A stretch of DNA of 64,000 nucleotides from Methylobacillus arboreus (GTDB lineage Bacteria; Pseudomonadota; Gammaproteobacteria; Burkholderiales; Methylophilaceae). Both the position numbers and the translations under genes were made by a program. The notes under the pieces were generated by a model. That model ran no database searches. It saw only the letters and a program-made list of their open reading frames with translations, and was not told where the DNA came from. Below, piece after piece: positions 1 through 8,335 of the stretch (positions are counted from its first letter, which is position 1; every line of letters begins with the position of its first letter). Where the stretch lies: positions 434,001-498,000 of the forward strand of contig NZ_JAJAVC010000003.1 of assembly GCF_020532725.1 (NCBI RefSeq), read 5' to 3'.

Positions 1-1467
1 CACCACGAGGTTGTCATACACGGTGTAGGCCTGATTGATGTAAACCAGCACCTTGGTGATTGCGGCTTTATCCTGCGCACTTAGCTCTGGTTTGGACAGG
101 AGGTGCTGGAAGTTAGCGGTCAGAGCCCACCAGCGGCAATCGTTAGCGCGCTCGTAGAGGTTGCGGTCCATGATGTCCACGGCGAGCGAGGCGAAGAAGC
201 GCGAGTTTTCCAGCATGACGGCGACCACGGTCTGGTAGAGGTCAGCCACGGTTTTCTCGATGACATTCTGCGTCTTGAAGCCGGTATTGCTGATTTCCCA
301 CAGCAACATCTTGGAGAAATTGTTCTGCTGCGCATTATGGCTGGCATCGCGTTTTTGCCAGATGTTGCCGTTCCAGACCGATTGGTTGAGCTTGCTCTGG
401 ATGGTGGCGGCCTGCTTGGGAATGCCGAGCAGGGTGGATGAGAAGAGAAGCGGGCTGCGCATGACCTTTTTCAGCAGCTTGGGGTCGATGCCGGCAATGA
501 TGCTGGCGACATTGTCGTCAAAGGCATGGTCGAGCGGGATCATCACATGGCCGCGCCAGCCTGGGCCCATGTAACCCTGGTAGCCCTTGGTGTCTCGCGT
601 CACGGCAAGGTAGAGCCTGCCGGCAAAGCGGGTGAGTATCCAATCCTGACCCTGGGTGGTTTCCAGCGGCGCACCCAGCGGAATCTGGTAATGGTCGCTG
701 CTGGCAATGACACGGTTTTCATTATCCAGCAGCAATCCCACGCACCATTCATCTTTGTTGATGAGCTCGTCGAAAATGCCTGCCATCTCATTCTCGAACT
801 TGAAGCAGAGGCAGAGCACGCCCAGGGACGTGCCGTTATCATCGTGGTGAACCTTGCTTGCGTAAATGAGGCTGGAAGCTTGTTCCGGCACCAAGTCACT
901 GTGGCGGAATACTTCTATATACGGCTGGTTGCTATGCAAGGCTTCCTTGATCAGCGGATCGCTCGATTTCAAGACGGGACTATCCTGATCCAATTGCACC
1001 AAAACATTGCCGCTTGCATCAAGAAGGATCACGTTGAAGTACACCGAGTACTTCTTGACGTATTCGGCAAAGCGCTCCTGGAGCAGGTTGCAGTCATCGT
1101 CATCGGCAATGCCTGCCAGATGCTTGTCGAGGAAGTTACTGAGGTTGTCATCGGTGGAGAGAAAGCCGATATCCGCAGTGCGCTCGAACAGGTTGCGCAC
1201 GACGATATCCACGGCCACCTGCGCCTTGGCGGTGATTGCGGTGACAGTCTTGTTCAGGGTTTCCTGGGCCAGGCTGTCCAGCACATCGCCGGTGACTTGC
1301 CCAAATGCCTGGCGTGTTTCGCTCATGTCCGTGCCGGTACCGGAAAGCTGGCTCAGCAATGAAAGATTATCCCAGGTGCTTTGCAACTGCTGCAACGCTT
1401 CGCGGTAGCGGTTGAGGCTGCTCATATGCTGGGGTATGACTGAAGTTTTGTGGTTTGCTGCGCTCAT
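1..1467 (-). CDS. Cache-type sensory/chemotaxis protein (3' end outside window)
   Basis: I translated the minus strand from the ATG at 1467; 489 codons stay open to the left edge, so the C-terminus is missing. No signal peptide or membrane segment is visible, which suggests a cytoplasmic protein. Residues of about 120-260 look like a Cache/PAS-like ligand-binding fold (segments such as YFNVILLDASGNVLVQ and SLGVLCLCFKFE), followed by a helical region containing RWWALTANFQ. I recall similar proteins in betaproteobacteria that end in a CheW-like domain, but that part lies outside the window, so the chemotaxis role is an inference. A start 14 codons further in (ATG before SSLNRYRE) is also possible. 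Long plus-strand reading frames over this region are antisense shadows. Confidence 0.6.
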   Translation of the reverse strand, partial: MSAANHKTSVIPQHMSSLNRYREALQQLQSTWDNLSLLSQLSGTGTDMSETRQAFGQVTGDVLDSLAQETLNKTVTAITAKAQVAVDIVVRNLFERTADIGFLSTDDNLSNFLDKHLAGIADDDDCNLLQERFAEYVKKYSVYFNVILLDASGNVLVQLDQDSPVLKSSDPLIKEALHSNQPYIEVFRHSDLVPEQASSLIYASKVHHDDNGTSLGVLCLCFKFENEMAGIFDELINKDEWCVGLLLDNENRVIASSDHYQIPLGAPLETTQGQDWILTRFAGRLYLAVTRDTKGYQGYMGPGWRGHVMIPLDHAFDDNVASIIAGIDPKLLKKVMRSPLLFSSTLLGIPKQAATIQSKLNQSVWNGNIWQKRDASHNAQQNNFSKMLLWEISNTGFKTQNVIEKTVADLYQTVVAVMLENSRFFASLAVDIMDRNLYERANDCRWWALTANFQHLLSKPELSAQDKAAITKVLVYINQAYTVYDNLVV

Positions 1468-1667
1468 GCTCTAAATCCCGGTGGATGATCGTACTTGTCT
1501 ATTAGGCAGCAAGTATCGTGCCTGTTGTTTTCCGTTAAGTCTTTCAATCCTAATAACCATAAAAATCGGTGTTCCTACATCGTGTTGACCTATCCCTTTT
1601 CCAGCGTCCAGGTAATGCATTCAGCCAGATAGTAGGCAATTTTACTGAACGAACGTACAATAGATTT

Positions 1668-2903
1668 ATGCAGGTTCAACAGAAACTAGAAATATTGGCC
1701 GATGCCGCCAAGTACGATGCCTCGTGCGCTTCCAGCGGCACCGAGCGGCGCAACTCGCGGGACGGGAAAGGCATAGGCTCGACCACGGGCACGGGGATTT
1801 GTCATAGCTACGCGCCAGACGGCCGCTGTATTTCCCTATTGAAGATATTGCTAACCAACTTTTGCTTGTACGACTGTGTCTATTGCGTCAACCGGGTAAG
1901 CAGCAATGTGCCGCGGGCACGCTTTAGCATAGACGAGGTGGTGCAGCTGACGCTGGCGTTTTACCGCCGCAACTACATTGAGGGCTTGTTTCTGAGCTCG
2001 GGCATTATCCAGAGTCCGGACTACACCATGGAGCAAGTCGTTGAAGTGGCGCGCATCCTGCGCGAAGAGCATGGCTTCCGCGGTTATATCCATCTAAAAA
2101 CCATCCCGGATGCCGACCCGGACTTGCTGGCGCGTGCAGGGCGCTATGCGGACCGGCTAAGCATCAATATCGAGCTGCCGACGGCAGCAAGCCTGTCCGC
2201 GCTGGCACCGGAAAAGGACGGCGCTGCCATCCGCATTTCGATGGCACGTCTGCGTGAGCGGATTGATGCGGGGAAGGACAAGACCGTCAGCGGCAAACGC
2301 CCGCCGAAATTTTCCCCCGGCGGGCAAAGCACGCAAATGATCGTCGGGGCGGATGCCTCGGACGACAGGACGATATTGAGCACCAGCGCCGACCTTTATG
2401 GGCGCTACCGCTTGCGGCGCGTCTACTATTCCGCGTTCAGCCCCATCCCCGATGCGAGCCCGGTATTGCCATTACAGTCGCCGCCATTGGTGCGAGAGCA
2501 CAGGCTGTACCAGGCGGACTGGCTGATGCGGTTTTATGGGTTCGAGTCGCATGAAATCATTACCGGCGAACAAGGCATGCTGGCGCTTGACATGGACCCC
2601 AAGACAGCATGGGCGCTGCAGAACCGCGCCATGTTTCCCGTTGACCTCAACCGTGCACCCAAGTCCACGTTGTTGCGCGTGCCAGGGTTGGGCGTACGCA
2701 ACGTGCAGCGTATCCTGGCAGCTCGCCGCGTGCGGGCGGTGCGGTTGGATGACCTGGTGCATATGCGCGCGCCGATCAACCGTATGCTGCCGTTTATCCA
2801 GCTTCCAGACCATCATCCTGGCGCGACGCTGGATGCAGTGAGTTTGCCAGCGCGTCTTAAAGCAATTCCCGCTGTGCCGCAGCAATTGGGATTGTTCATG
2901 TAG
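1668..2903 (+). CDS. putative DNA modification/repair radical SAM protein
   Basis: 411-residue radical SAM enzyme. Cys66, Cys70 and Cys73 form a CX3CX2C cluster motif (CLYDCVYC) that binds the [4Fe-4S] cluster for S-adenosylmethionine cleavage. The C-terminal part carries a helix-hairpin-helix-like DNA-binding segment (LLRVPGLGVRNVQRILAAR). This matches the family annotated as putative DNA modification/repair radical SAM protein (TIGR03916 type), which is regularly paired with a DUF4130 protein; that partner follows 8 bp downstream. The frame is open further upstream, but the start at 1668 (MQVQQKLEIL) fits the family N-terminus and avoids an unrelated leader. The actual reaction and DNA substrate of the family are not known to me. 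Confidence 0.85.
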   Translation: MQVQQKLEILADAAKYDASCASSGTERRNSRDGKGIGSTTGTGICHSYAPDGRCISLLKILLTNFCLYDCVYCVNRVSSNVPRARFSIDEVVQLTLAFYRRNYIEGLFLSSGIIQSPDYTMEQVVEVARILREEHGFRGYIHLKTIPDADPDLLARAGRYADRLSINIELPTAASLSALAPEKDGAAIRISMARLRERIDAGKDKTVSGKRPPKFSPGGQSTQMIVGADASDDRTILSTSADLYGRYRLRRVYYSAFSPIPDASPVLPLQSPPLVREHRLYQADWLMRFYGFESHEIITGEQGMLALDMDPKTAWALQNRAMFPVDLNRAPKSTLLRVPGLGVRNVQRILAARRVRAVRLDDLVHMRAPINRMLPFIQLPDHHPGATLDAVSLPARLKAIPAVPQQLGLFM

Positions 2904-2911
2904 GGCATTGC

Positions 2912-3817
2912 ATGCATAGCGTTTATCTCAAACATGAAACTGACATCGAGGGTTGGCGCACTGCAGCGCGTCAGCTAATTGCTCACGGTGTAGCTCCGCA
3001 GGAGGTTGACTGGTATGTGAGGCCGGCCCAGGACGTGGCGGTTCAGGAAGATTTTTTTGCGATGGCGGATGATGTAACGAACCTGGCAAGTCCTCGGTTA
3101 TCCGGAGTCTCCCAAGAAAATGCTGCTGACAATAGACGCCTGATGGTGCCGCGCCAACTCGTCGAGCTAGTACGTCCCGTGATTCTGCACCAGGCCCCGG
3201 AGCGCTTTGGCTTGCTGTACCGGGTGCTATGGCGGCTACAACGGGAACGCGGCCTGATGAGGCTGGCAGGGGATGCCGATATTGCCCGCCTGAATGTTAT
3301 GGCCAAGGCAGTACGGCGCGACATGCACAAAATGACGGCGTTCGTTCGTTTCCGGGAAACCGTGGTGGAGGGCCGGCAGCGGTATCTTGCCTGGTTCGAG
3401 CCGGAGCACCACATCATGGCGGCGATCGCACCTTTCTTTATCGGGCGTTTTGCCGCCATGGACTGGACCATCATGAGCCCACGCATGGGCATGCACTGGG
3501 ACGGTACCATGCTGCATTTTCTGCCTGGGGGTAAGCCAGAGGCGCTGCCTGCAGAGGATGCCGGAGAAGCGCTATGGCTGAGTTATTACCGGCATATTTT
3601 CAATCCCGCACGCCTCAAGCTCAAGGCCATGCAAAAAGAGATGCCGAAAAAATATTGGCATAACCTGCCTGAGGCAGAGCTGATTACCTCGTTGATTGCA
3701 GGCGCTGGAACGCGAACCCAGGCGATGCTGGAGAGGATGCCCGAACCGCCCAGGCGCAAGATCATCGGCTATCAGCGAAAGCTGCGGCGTCCGGATATCG
3801 CCGGTGGGAACGAATAA
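2912..3817 (+). CDS. DUF4130 / TIGR03915-family putative DNA repair protein
   Basis: 301 residues, starting 8 bp after the radical SAM gene, so the two are probably co-transcribed. The C-terminal half carries the family hallmark: a WTIMSPRMGMHWDG segment and, near residues 225-250, the FNPARLKLKAM and EMPKKYWHNLPE motifs. In many bacteria this domain is fused to a UdgX-type uracil-DNA glycosylase; here the protein ends about 45 residues after the motif in a basic tail, so the glycosylase half is absent. Function is inferred from the partner gene and the fusion seen elsewhere: handling of modified or damaged DNA bases. The biochemical role is unproven. Confidence 0.8.
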   Translation: MHSVYLKHETDIEGWRTAARQLIAHGVAPQEVDWYVRPAQDVAVQEDFFAMADDVTNLASPRLSGVSQENAADNRRLMVPRQLVELVRPVILHQAPERFGLLYRVLWRLQRERGLMRLAGDADIARLNVMAKAVRRDMHKMTAFVRFRETVVEGRQRYLAWFEPEHHIMAAIAPFFIGRFAAMDWTIMSPRMGMHWDGTMLHFLPGGKPEALPAEDAGEALWLSYYRHIFNPARLKLKAMQKEMPKKYWHNLPEAELITSLIAGAGTRTQAMLERMPEPPRRKIIGYQRKLRRPDIAGGNE

Positions 3818-3866
3818 TGGTATTTAGGATGCGATAAAGAGCCGATAAAGCAGCAAATGTCGTGGC

Positions 3867-3882
3867 TGGCATTTTTCGTGCT
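3867..3882 (+). promoter_or_regulatory. putative sigma-54 promoter of amt
   Basis: TGGCATTTTTCGTGCT has the invariant GG (3868-3869), ten bases, GC (3880-3881) spacing of a -24/-12 sigma-54 promoter, 49 bp before the amt start. Nitrogen-regulated ammonium transporter genes are commonly RpoN/NtrC dependent, which fits. I did not identify NtrC sites. Confidence 0.5.
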
Positions 3883-3930
3883 TTTTTGATTGTGTAATCC
3901 GCAAACCGCGAACAACCATAAGAAGCCGCC

Positions 3931-5247
3931 ATGCAAATAACCTTGTTCTCGCTATCCGCTTTTTTTTGCCTTTACTTTTTATATATCCCGGCAGTATCCG
4001 CAGGCGAGGGCGCGGCCCAGGTGCAGGCAGTGGATACCGTCTGGGTGGCGATTTCCGGAGCGCTGGTGTTCATGATGCAGGCCGGGTTTGCCATGCTGGA
4101 GAGCGGCATGTCACGTGCCAAGAATGCCGTGAATGTCATGATGAAGAATTATATGGATCTGGCTGTCGGGGCACTGTTGTTCTGGTTGGTGGGGTATGGC
4201 CTGATGTTTGGCAGCAACCCCAGTGGCTGGATAGGTTCTGATCATTTTGCCCTGGCCTATGGCGCGGACTGGAGTGCCAGTATGCTGTTCTTCCAGGTGA
4301 TGTTTGCTGCTACGGCGGCGACCATTGTCAGTGGCGCCATGGCAGAGCGTACCAATTTCATTGCCTACCTGTTGGGCGCATGCGGCATCATGGCGCTGAT
4401 TTATCCGGTGTTCGGTAGTTGGGCGTGGAATGAGCATGGCTGGTTGAAGCAGATGGGCTTTATCGACTTTGCCGGCTCCACGGTGGTGCACTCTGTTGGC
4501 GGTTGGTGCGCCCTGGCGGGCATCATGGTGCTGGGGCCACGGCTGGGAAGGTTTGGCAACAAGGGAGAGGCGCATCTGATACCAGGCCATAACCTCAGCC
4601 TGGTGGCCATGGGCGGTTTCCTGCTCTGGTTCGGCTGGTTCGGTTTCAATGGCGGTAGCACGCTGGCTGCGGGTACCAATATCGGGCCGATTCTCCTGAA
4701 TACGCATATGGCAGGGGCGGCAGGCGCGGTCGGGGCCTTGTTGATAGCCCTGGTAATGCGCCAGCCGGTGCTGATGGTCTATGTCGTCAATGGCAGCCTT
4801 GGCGGCCTGGTGGCAATCACCGCTGGTTGTGCCAGCATGGATGTGCCCTACGCAATACTCACCGGGTTTTTGGGTGGGATCGTGACCATGTTCGGGGTCT
4901 GGGTGCTGGAAAAGCTGCGGCTGGATGACGTGGTCGGGGCAGTCGCGGTGCATGGCTTCAGCGGTGTATGGGGTACCATCGCCGCAGGCTTGTTTCTCAA
5001 GGACAATATGTTCGATCTCAATCAGGTCATGGTGCAACTCATCGGCGTGGGAGTGGCCTTCGCCTGGGTGTTTATGAGTGCATTGCTCATGTATGGCTTG
5101 CTGGCGCGGACCATAGGCTTGCGCGTGAGCACTATGCACGAGCAGCGCGGGCTGGATATTACCGAGCATGGTGAGGTTGGCTACCCTGAGTTCAATCGTG
5201 ATTCAGCCTACCAGCGCGAGCATGTCCAACAACTTAACCGGCTTTGA
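3931..5247 (+). CDS. amt: ammonium transporter (Amt/MEP/Rh family)
   Basis: 438 residues; imports ammonium across the inner membrane. It begins with a cleavable signal peptide (about residues 1-24, ending PAVSAG), as in other bacterial Amt proteins, followed by eleven predicted membrane spans. The Amt signature FAATAATIVSGAMAERTNF and both pore histidines of the twin-His motif (His187 in TVVHSVGG, His341 in VAVHGFSG) are present. The stop overlaps the next gene. A sigma-54-type promoter lies just upstream; no glnK is adjacent. glnE, another nitrogen-control gene, is elsewhere in the window. Identification is firm; substrate affinity cannot be told from sequence. Confidence 0.95.
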   Translation: MQITLFSLSAFFCLYFLYIPAVSAGEGAAQVQAVDTVWVAISGALVFMMQAGFAMLESGMSRAKNAVNVMMKNYMDLAVGALLFWLVGYGLMFGSNPSGWIGSDHFALAYGADWSASMLFFQVMFAATAATIVSGAMAERTNFIAYLLGACGIMALIYPVFGSWAWNEHGWLKQMGFIDFAGSTVVHSVGGWCALAGIMVLGPRLGRFGNKGEAHLIPGHNLSLVAMGGFLLWFGWFGFNGGSTLAAGTNIGPILLNTHMAGAAGAVGALLIALVMRQPVLMVYVVNGSLGGLVAITAGCASMDVPYAILTGFLGGIVTMFGVWVLEKLRLDDVVGAVAVHGFSGVWGTIAAGLFLKDNMFDLNQVMVQLIGVGVAFAWVFMSALLMYGLLARTIGLRVSTMHEQRGLDITEHGEVGYPEFNRDSAYQREHVQQLNRL

Positions 5248-5897
5248 TCGTGGATATCGTATTACGCCGCCGTGCAATCTTTACCGGGCTCAGGCCATTT
5301 CTCAATGATGATGAGTTGCTGCCTGCGATTGGCTTATGGGAGCGGGAATATGCTGTCCAGCCGGTATTTGCCCTGAGCGGATTTATTGCTAAGTGCTGTA
5401 CACGGCCGGCGCTCAAGGCGCAGCGCGGCCAGATGCTGCGTGCCGTAGTTGGCGCCATGGAATTGCCGGAGGGACAATTGCTGCCGGACCCGGGAACCCA
5501 GTTGGGCGATGAGGTACCGAGGGCGCAACGGCTAGCAAGTCCAAGCCTAAGCGCAGATGATAAAACCAGCATGTTCGCAATCTTGCTCCAGGCCATGCTG
5601 TCTCTTGTTGAGCCCGCATTGCAGGGTGTGATCCGTAACCGCTTGTTGCAGCAGCTTGGCAAGCAGAAACTTGAAGGCCTGAGGCAACAGGCCTTACATG
5701 ACTGGCTAGCAGGGCATAGTGCCATGTTGACCCATAGCTACAGCCTCGATCTGCTGCAATTATTTATCAATCAGGCTTATGTTGTGATGTGTGAAGCATT
5801 GGGGCCGGTCAAGGCTGACCAGCTATTGGCACAGGCAATCCGCCAGGCGGAAATCCAAGGGCAGCCCCTGAGTTTCCGGGTGCATGATCTGTTGTAA
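5244..5897 (+). CDS. hypothetical protein downstream of amt
   Basis: 217 residues starting with TTG at 5244 (overlapping the amt stop) or GTG at 5250; neither has a strong ribosome-binding site of its own, consistent with translational coupling to amt. The protein has no signal peptide or membrane segments and is mostly alpha-helical and Leu/Gln/Ala-rich, with a middle part containing two tryptophans and a C-terminal helical region (LLQAMLSLVEPALQGVIRNR). I do not recognise a family. It is followed by a terminator hairpin. Its position suggests co-expression with the ammonium transporter under nitrogen limitation, but that is inference only. Confidence 0.6.
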   Translation: MIVDIVLRRRAIFTGLRPFLNDDELLPAIGLWEREYAVQPVFALSGFIAKCCTRPALKAQRGQMLRAVVGAMELPEGQLLPDPGTQLGDEVPRAQRLASPSLSADDKTSMFAILLQAMLSLVEPALQGVIRNRLLQQLGKQKLEGLRQQALHDWLAGHSAMLTHSYSLDLLQLFINQAYVVMCEALGPVKADQLLAQAIRQAEIQGQPLSFRVHDLL

Positions 5898-5910
5898 GAG
5901 CCCAATAAAT

Positions 5911-5932
5911 AAAGGGAGCAGTTGCTCCCTTT
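5911..5932. terminator. bidirectional rho-independent terminator
   Basis: Perfect 10-bp inverted repeat AAAGGGAGCA / TGCTCCCTTT separated by two bases. The A-run on the left and T-run on the right let it serve both the rightward amt transcript and the leftward greB-earP-efp transcript. Confidence 0.75.
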
Positions 5933-5950
5933 TACCTGGATCAGTCTTGC

Positions 5951-6508
5951 TTACTTCACGCGGTTCTTGTATTCCAATGTGCGGGTGTCGATTTCGATCT
6001 TGTCGCCGATGTCACAGAACAAAGGCACTGGCAACTCGAAGCCGGTGGCGATTTTTGCTGGTTTCATTACCTTGCCGGAAGTGTCGCCCTTGACGGCTGG
6101 CTCGGTGTAGGTGATTTCGCGCACGACGGAGTTCGGCAGTTCAACGGAGATGGGCTTGCCGTTGTAGAACACGACTTCGCATTCCATGCCGTCCTGCAGG
6201 AAATTGAGCGCATCTTCCATGGTTTCCGCTTCAACTTCGTACTGGTTGTATTCCGCGTCCATGAACACATACATCGGGTCGGCGAAGTAGGAGTAAGTCA
6301 CTTCCTTCTTTTCCAGAACTACCACGTCAAACTTGTCATCGGCTTTGTAGACCGCTTCGCTCGGGGACTCGGTGAGCAGATTCTTGAATTTCATCTTGAC
6401 CACGGAGGAGTTGCGGCCCGATTTGCTGTATTCGGCTTTCAGCACAACCATAGGGTCGTTGCCTACCATAAATACGTTGCCTACGCGAAGTTCCTGAGCT
6501 GTTTTCAT
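5951..6508 (-). CDS. efp: translation elongation factor P
   Basis: 185 residues, full family length. EF-P binds between the ribosomal P and E sites and relieves stalling at polyproline stretches. The tip of the KOW-like N-terminal domain reads SKSGRNSS and places an arginine at position 32, the residue rhamnosylated by EarP in betaproteobacteria and pseudomonads (most other bacteria have lysine or another residue). The C-terminal OB domain ends [18 protein letters not shown], as expected. earP lies 47 bp upstream in the same direction, so modifier and target are probably co-expressed. The gene is closed by a strong terminator hairpin. Confidence 0.98.
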   Translation of the reverse strand: MKTAQELRVGNVFMVGNDPMVVLKAEYSKSGRNSSVVKMKFKNLLTESPSEAVYKADDKFDVVVLEKKEVTYSYFADPMYVFMDAEYNQYEVEAETMEDALNFLQDGMECEVVFYNGKPISVELPNSVVREITYTEPAVKGDTSGKVMKPAKIATGFELPVPLFCDIGDKIEIDTRTLEYKNRVK

Positions 6509-6555
6509 GTGATGTCCTGGGACTTAAAAAATGGTGAATTGTAAAAAGTCGCGCA

Positions 6556-7662
6556 TTATACCTGAGATTGCTGAAAATTTCTCACAAAAATAATCAGTTG
6601 GGATGCCATATCTGCTTGTTCAGCAAGGGTTTGTGCCTGTTGCACGGTATGCTGGCGGATGGCGGGCAGGGCCTTGGCCAGTTGGTTCCAACTGGTGGGT
6701 GCCAGCTGCATGCGCGCCCAGGCGAGGTGGAATGCGTGCCAGGTATTTGCTGTCTCGGTTCCTAGCCCTGGAAGGTAGCGCTCAAGAAAGGCTTCAAGCT
6801 TGGTGATATGGGTATCTTCGTCTTGCAGGTAGGGTTGCCAGACGAAAGGCCTGCCCGCCCAGATGGCGCGGATCCAGCTATCCTCACCGCGCACAAAGTT
6901 GAGATCGCACGACCACAGCAGGCGGTCATAGTCCGGCTGGCTGATAAAAGGCAGGATAGTGACCGTGAGCGCGCCTTGCGTCCGTTGTTCGCCCGCTTGC
7001 AATGGGGCGCTGTTGAAGAACCGGCGTACGGGTTCCAGCAGGCTGCTTTCCGGGATCAGGCATAGCACCTGGCGTTCACTTTCCGCCATGCCAGCCAGCA
7101 AGGTGGCAATATCGGCTTGCGGGTAGGCAAACAGCGAGACGCGCAATGCTTGTTCTGAAAGAGTGAAGGATTGCTGGTAGTCATCGCGATGGGTCAATAG
7201 GTCGCGTTCGCGCAACAGGCCGCCGGTACGGTCCGTGAAGCCGGGGAAGAAAAAGGTTTTTTTCAGCGGCAGCCTGGGATGGGGCGAAGGCTGTAGATGA
7301 AATGCTTCCACCCAGGGTTCTGCGCTGAGGTAGTCTAGGTTGATCCAGACGGGCGGTTTTGCCGCCATCGCCTGAACATAGGCTTCGGGCAATTCGCAGG
7401 CAAAAGCTTCTATGACGACCTCGGCCACGCTGTCGAATGCAAAATCGTTTGCCCAGTGCGCAATGGTCACGCCATCCAGCACCTGTTGCGGCAGGTGGGC
7501 ATCCAGGCCAGGCAGCAAGCGTTGCGCAACGGGCAAGTCGTCGACCCATAGCCTTACCCGCACACCATGCTCGTGGGCAAGCTGCCGCGCCAGCCGCCAG
7601 CAGACGCCGATATCGCCAAAATTATCGACGATCCGGCAGAAAATATCCCACTGCTTGGGCAT
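6556..7662 (-). CDS. earP: EF-P arginine rhamnosyltransferase EarP
   Basis: 368-residue GT-B-fold inverting glycosyltransferase that transfers rhamnose from dTDP-beta-L-rhamnose to Arg32 of EF-P. The N-terminal signature IVDNFGDIGVCWRLARQLA contains the conserved aspartates of the acceptor side; the C-terminal donor-site motif NFVRGEDSWIRAIWAGRPF carries the conserved Arg and Glu/Asp residues. It lies between greB (9 bp upstream) and efp (downstream), an arrangement seen in other EarP-type bacteria and confirmed here by Arg32 in EF-P. dTDP-rhamnose synthesis genes are not in the window. Confidence 0.95.
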   Translation of the reverse strand: MPKQWDIFCRIVDNFGDIGVCWRLARQLAHEHGVRVRLWVDDLPVAQRLLPGLDAHLPQQVLDGVTIAHWANDFAFDSVAEVVIEAFACELPEAYVQAMAAKPPVWINLDYLSAEPWVEAFHLQPSPHPRLPLKKTFFFPGFTDRTGGLLRERDLLTHRDDYQQSFTLSEQALRVSLFAYPQADIATLLAGMAESERQVLCLIPESSLLEPVRRFFNSAPLQAGEQRTQGALTVTILPFISQPDYDRLLWSCDLNFVRGEDSWIRAIWAGRPFVWQPYLQDEDTHITKLEAFLERYLPGLGTETANTWHAFHLAWARMQLAPTSWNQLAKALPAIRQHTVQQAQTLAEQADMASQLIIFVRNFQQSQV

Positions 7663-7671
7663 TATCCTCTA

Positions 7672-8169
7672 TCAATCCTCTGACGGGGCATGGTAACTGA
7701 CATCGACTACTTCGTAGCTTTCTTCCCCGGCAGGGGTTTGCACCCGCACGACATCGCCGGGCTGCTTGCCCAGCAGGGCGCGTGCCAGCGGCGAAATCCA
7801 GCTGATGTAGCCTTTGGTCGGGTCCAGTTCATCCTGGCCGACGATGCGGTAATGATGTTCGCTCTCGCGCTCCAGGGCATAAAGCTCCACCCAGGCGCCG
7901 AAGTAGATTTTCTCCAGGTCCTGCTGGGTTTGCGGATCAACGACTACGGCAATATCCATGCGCTTCATGAGGAAGCGCAGGCGCGAATCAATCTGGCGCA
8001 GCCGTTTTTTGCCGTAGATGTAATCGCCGTTTTCGCTGCGGTCGCCATTGCTCGCTGCCCAGGAGACATCGCTGACTACTTTGGGACGTTCCACTTTATA
8101 TAACTGTTCAAACTCGTCCTTGAGACGCGCGTAGCCTTCCGGCGTGATGTAGTTTTTCTGGTCTGCCAT
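7672..8169 (-). CDS. greB: transcription elongation factor GreB
   Basis: 165 residues. Gre factors enter the RNA polymerase secondary channel and stimulate cleavage of backtracked transcripts. The N-terminal coiled coil carries the acidic tip ASNGDRSENGDYIYGKKRL, with the basic, GreB-like following region; the C-terminal FKBP-like domain contains LLGKQPGDVVRVQTPAGE. GreB rather than GreA is chosen from the YIYGKKRLRQIDSRLRFL segment. It is the first gene of a probable greB-earP-efp operon, which groups a transcription-elongation factor with translation-elongation genes. Confidence 0.93.
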   Translation of the reverse strand: MADQKNYITPEGYARLKDEFEQLYKVERPKVVSDVSWAASNGDRSENGDYIYGKKRLRQIDSRLRFLMKRMDIAVVVDPQTQQDLEKIYFGAWVELYALERESEHHYRIVGQDELDPTKGYISWISPLARALLGKQPGDVVRVQTPAGEESYEVVDVSYHAPSED

Positions 8170-8335
8170 AGGCTCGCAAGGTAGGGTGCAAGTCGCTGGC
8201 TGTCAAGCGCATGGGGGCCGAAAAACTATAGCCATTGCATGAGTATGAGTTTTGGAGGTAAGCTCAATCCGCCTTGCAGGCAAGGTAAACATATAAATTT
8301 ATATAACAGCGTCACAAAACCTTAAGGGGAGTTTT

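Noticed and set aside
526..1362. Long plus-strand reading frame opposite the Cache-type gene
   Set aside because: It is antisense to a continuous 489-codon minus-strand frame with recognisable domain features; its own residues show no family motif.
4111..5169. 352-codon minus-strand frame inside amt
   Set aside because: His/Gln-rich shadow of the transporter; amt is certain on the plus strand.
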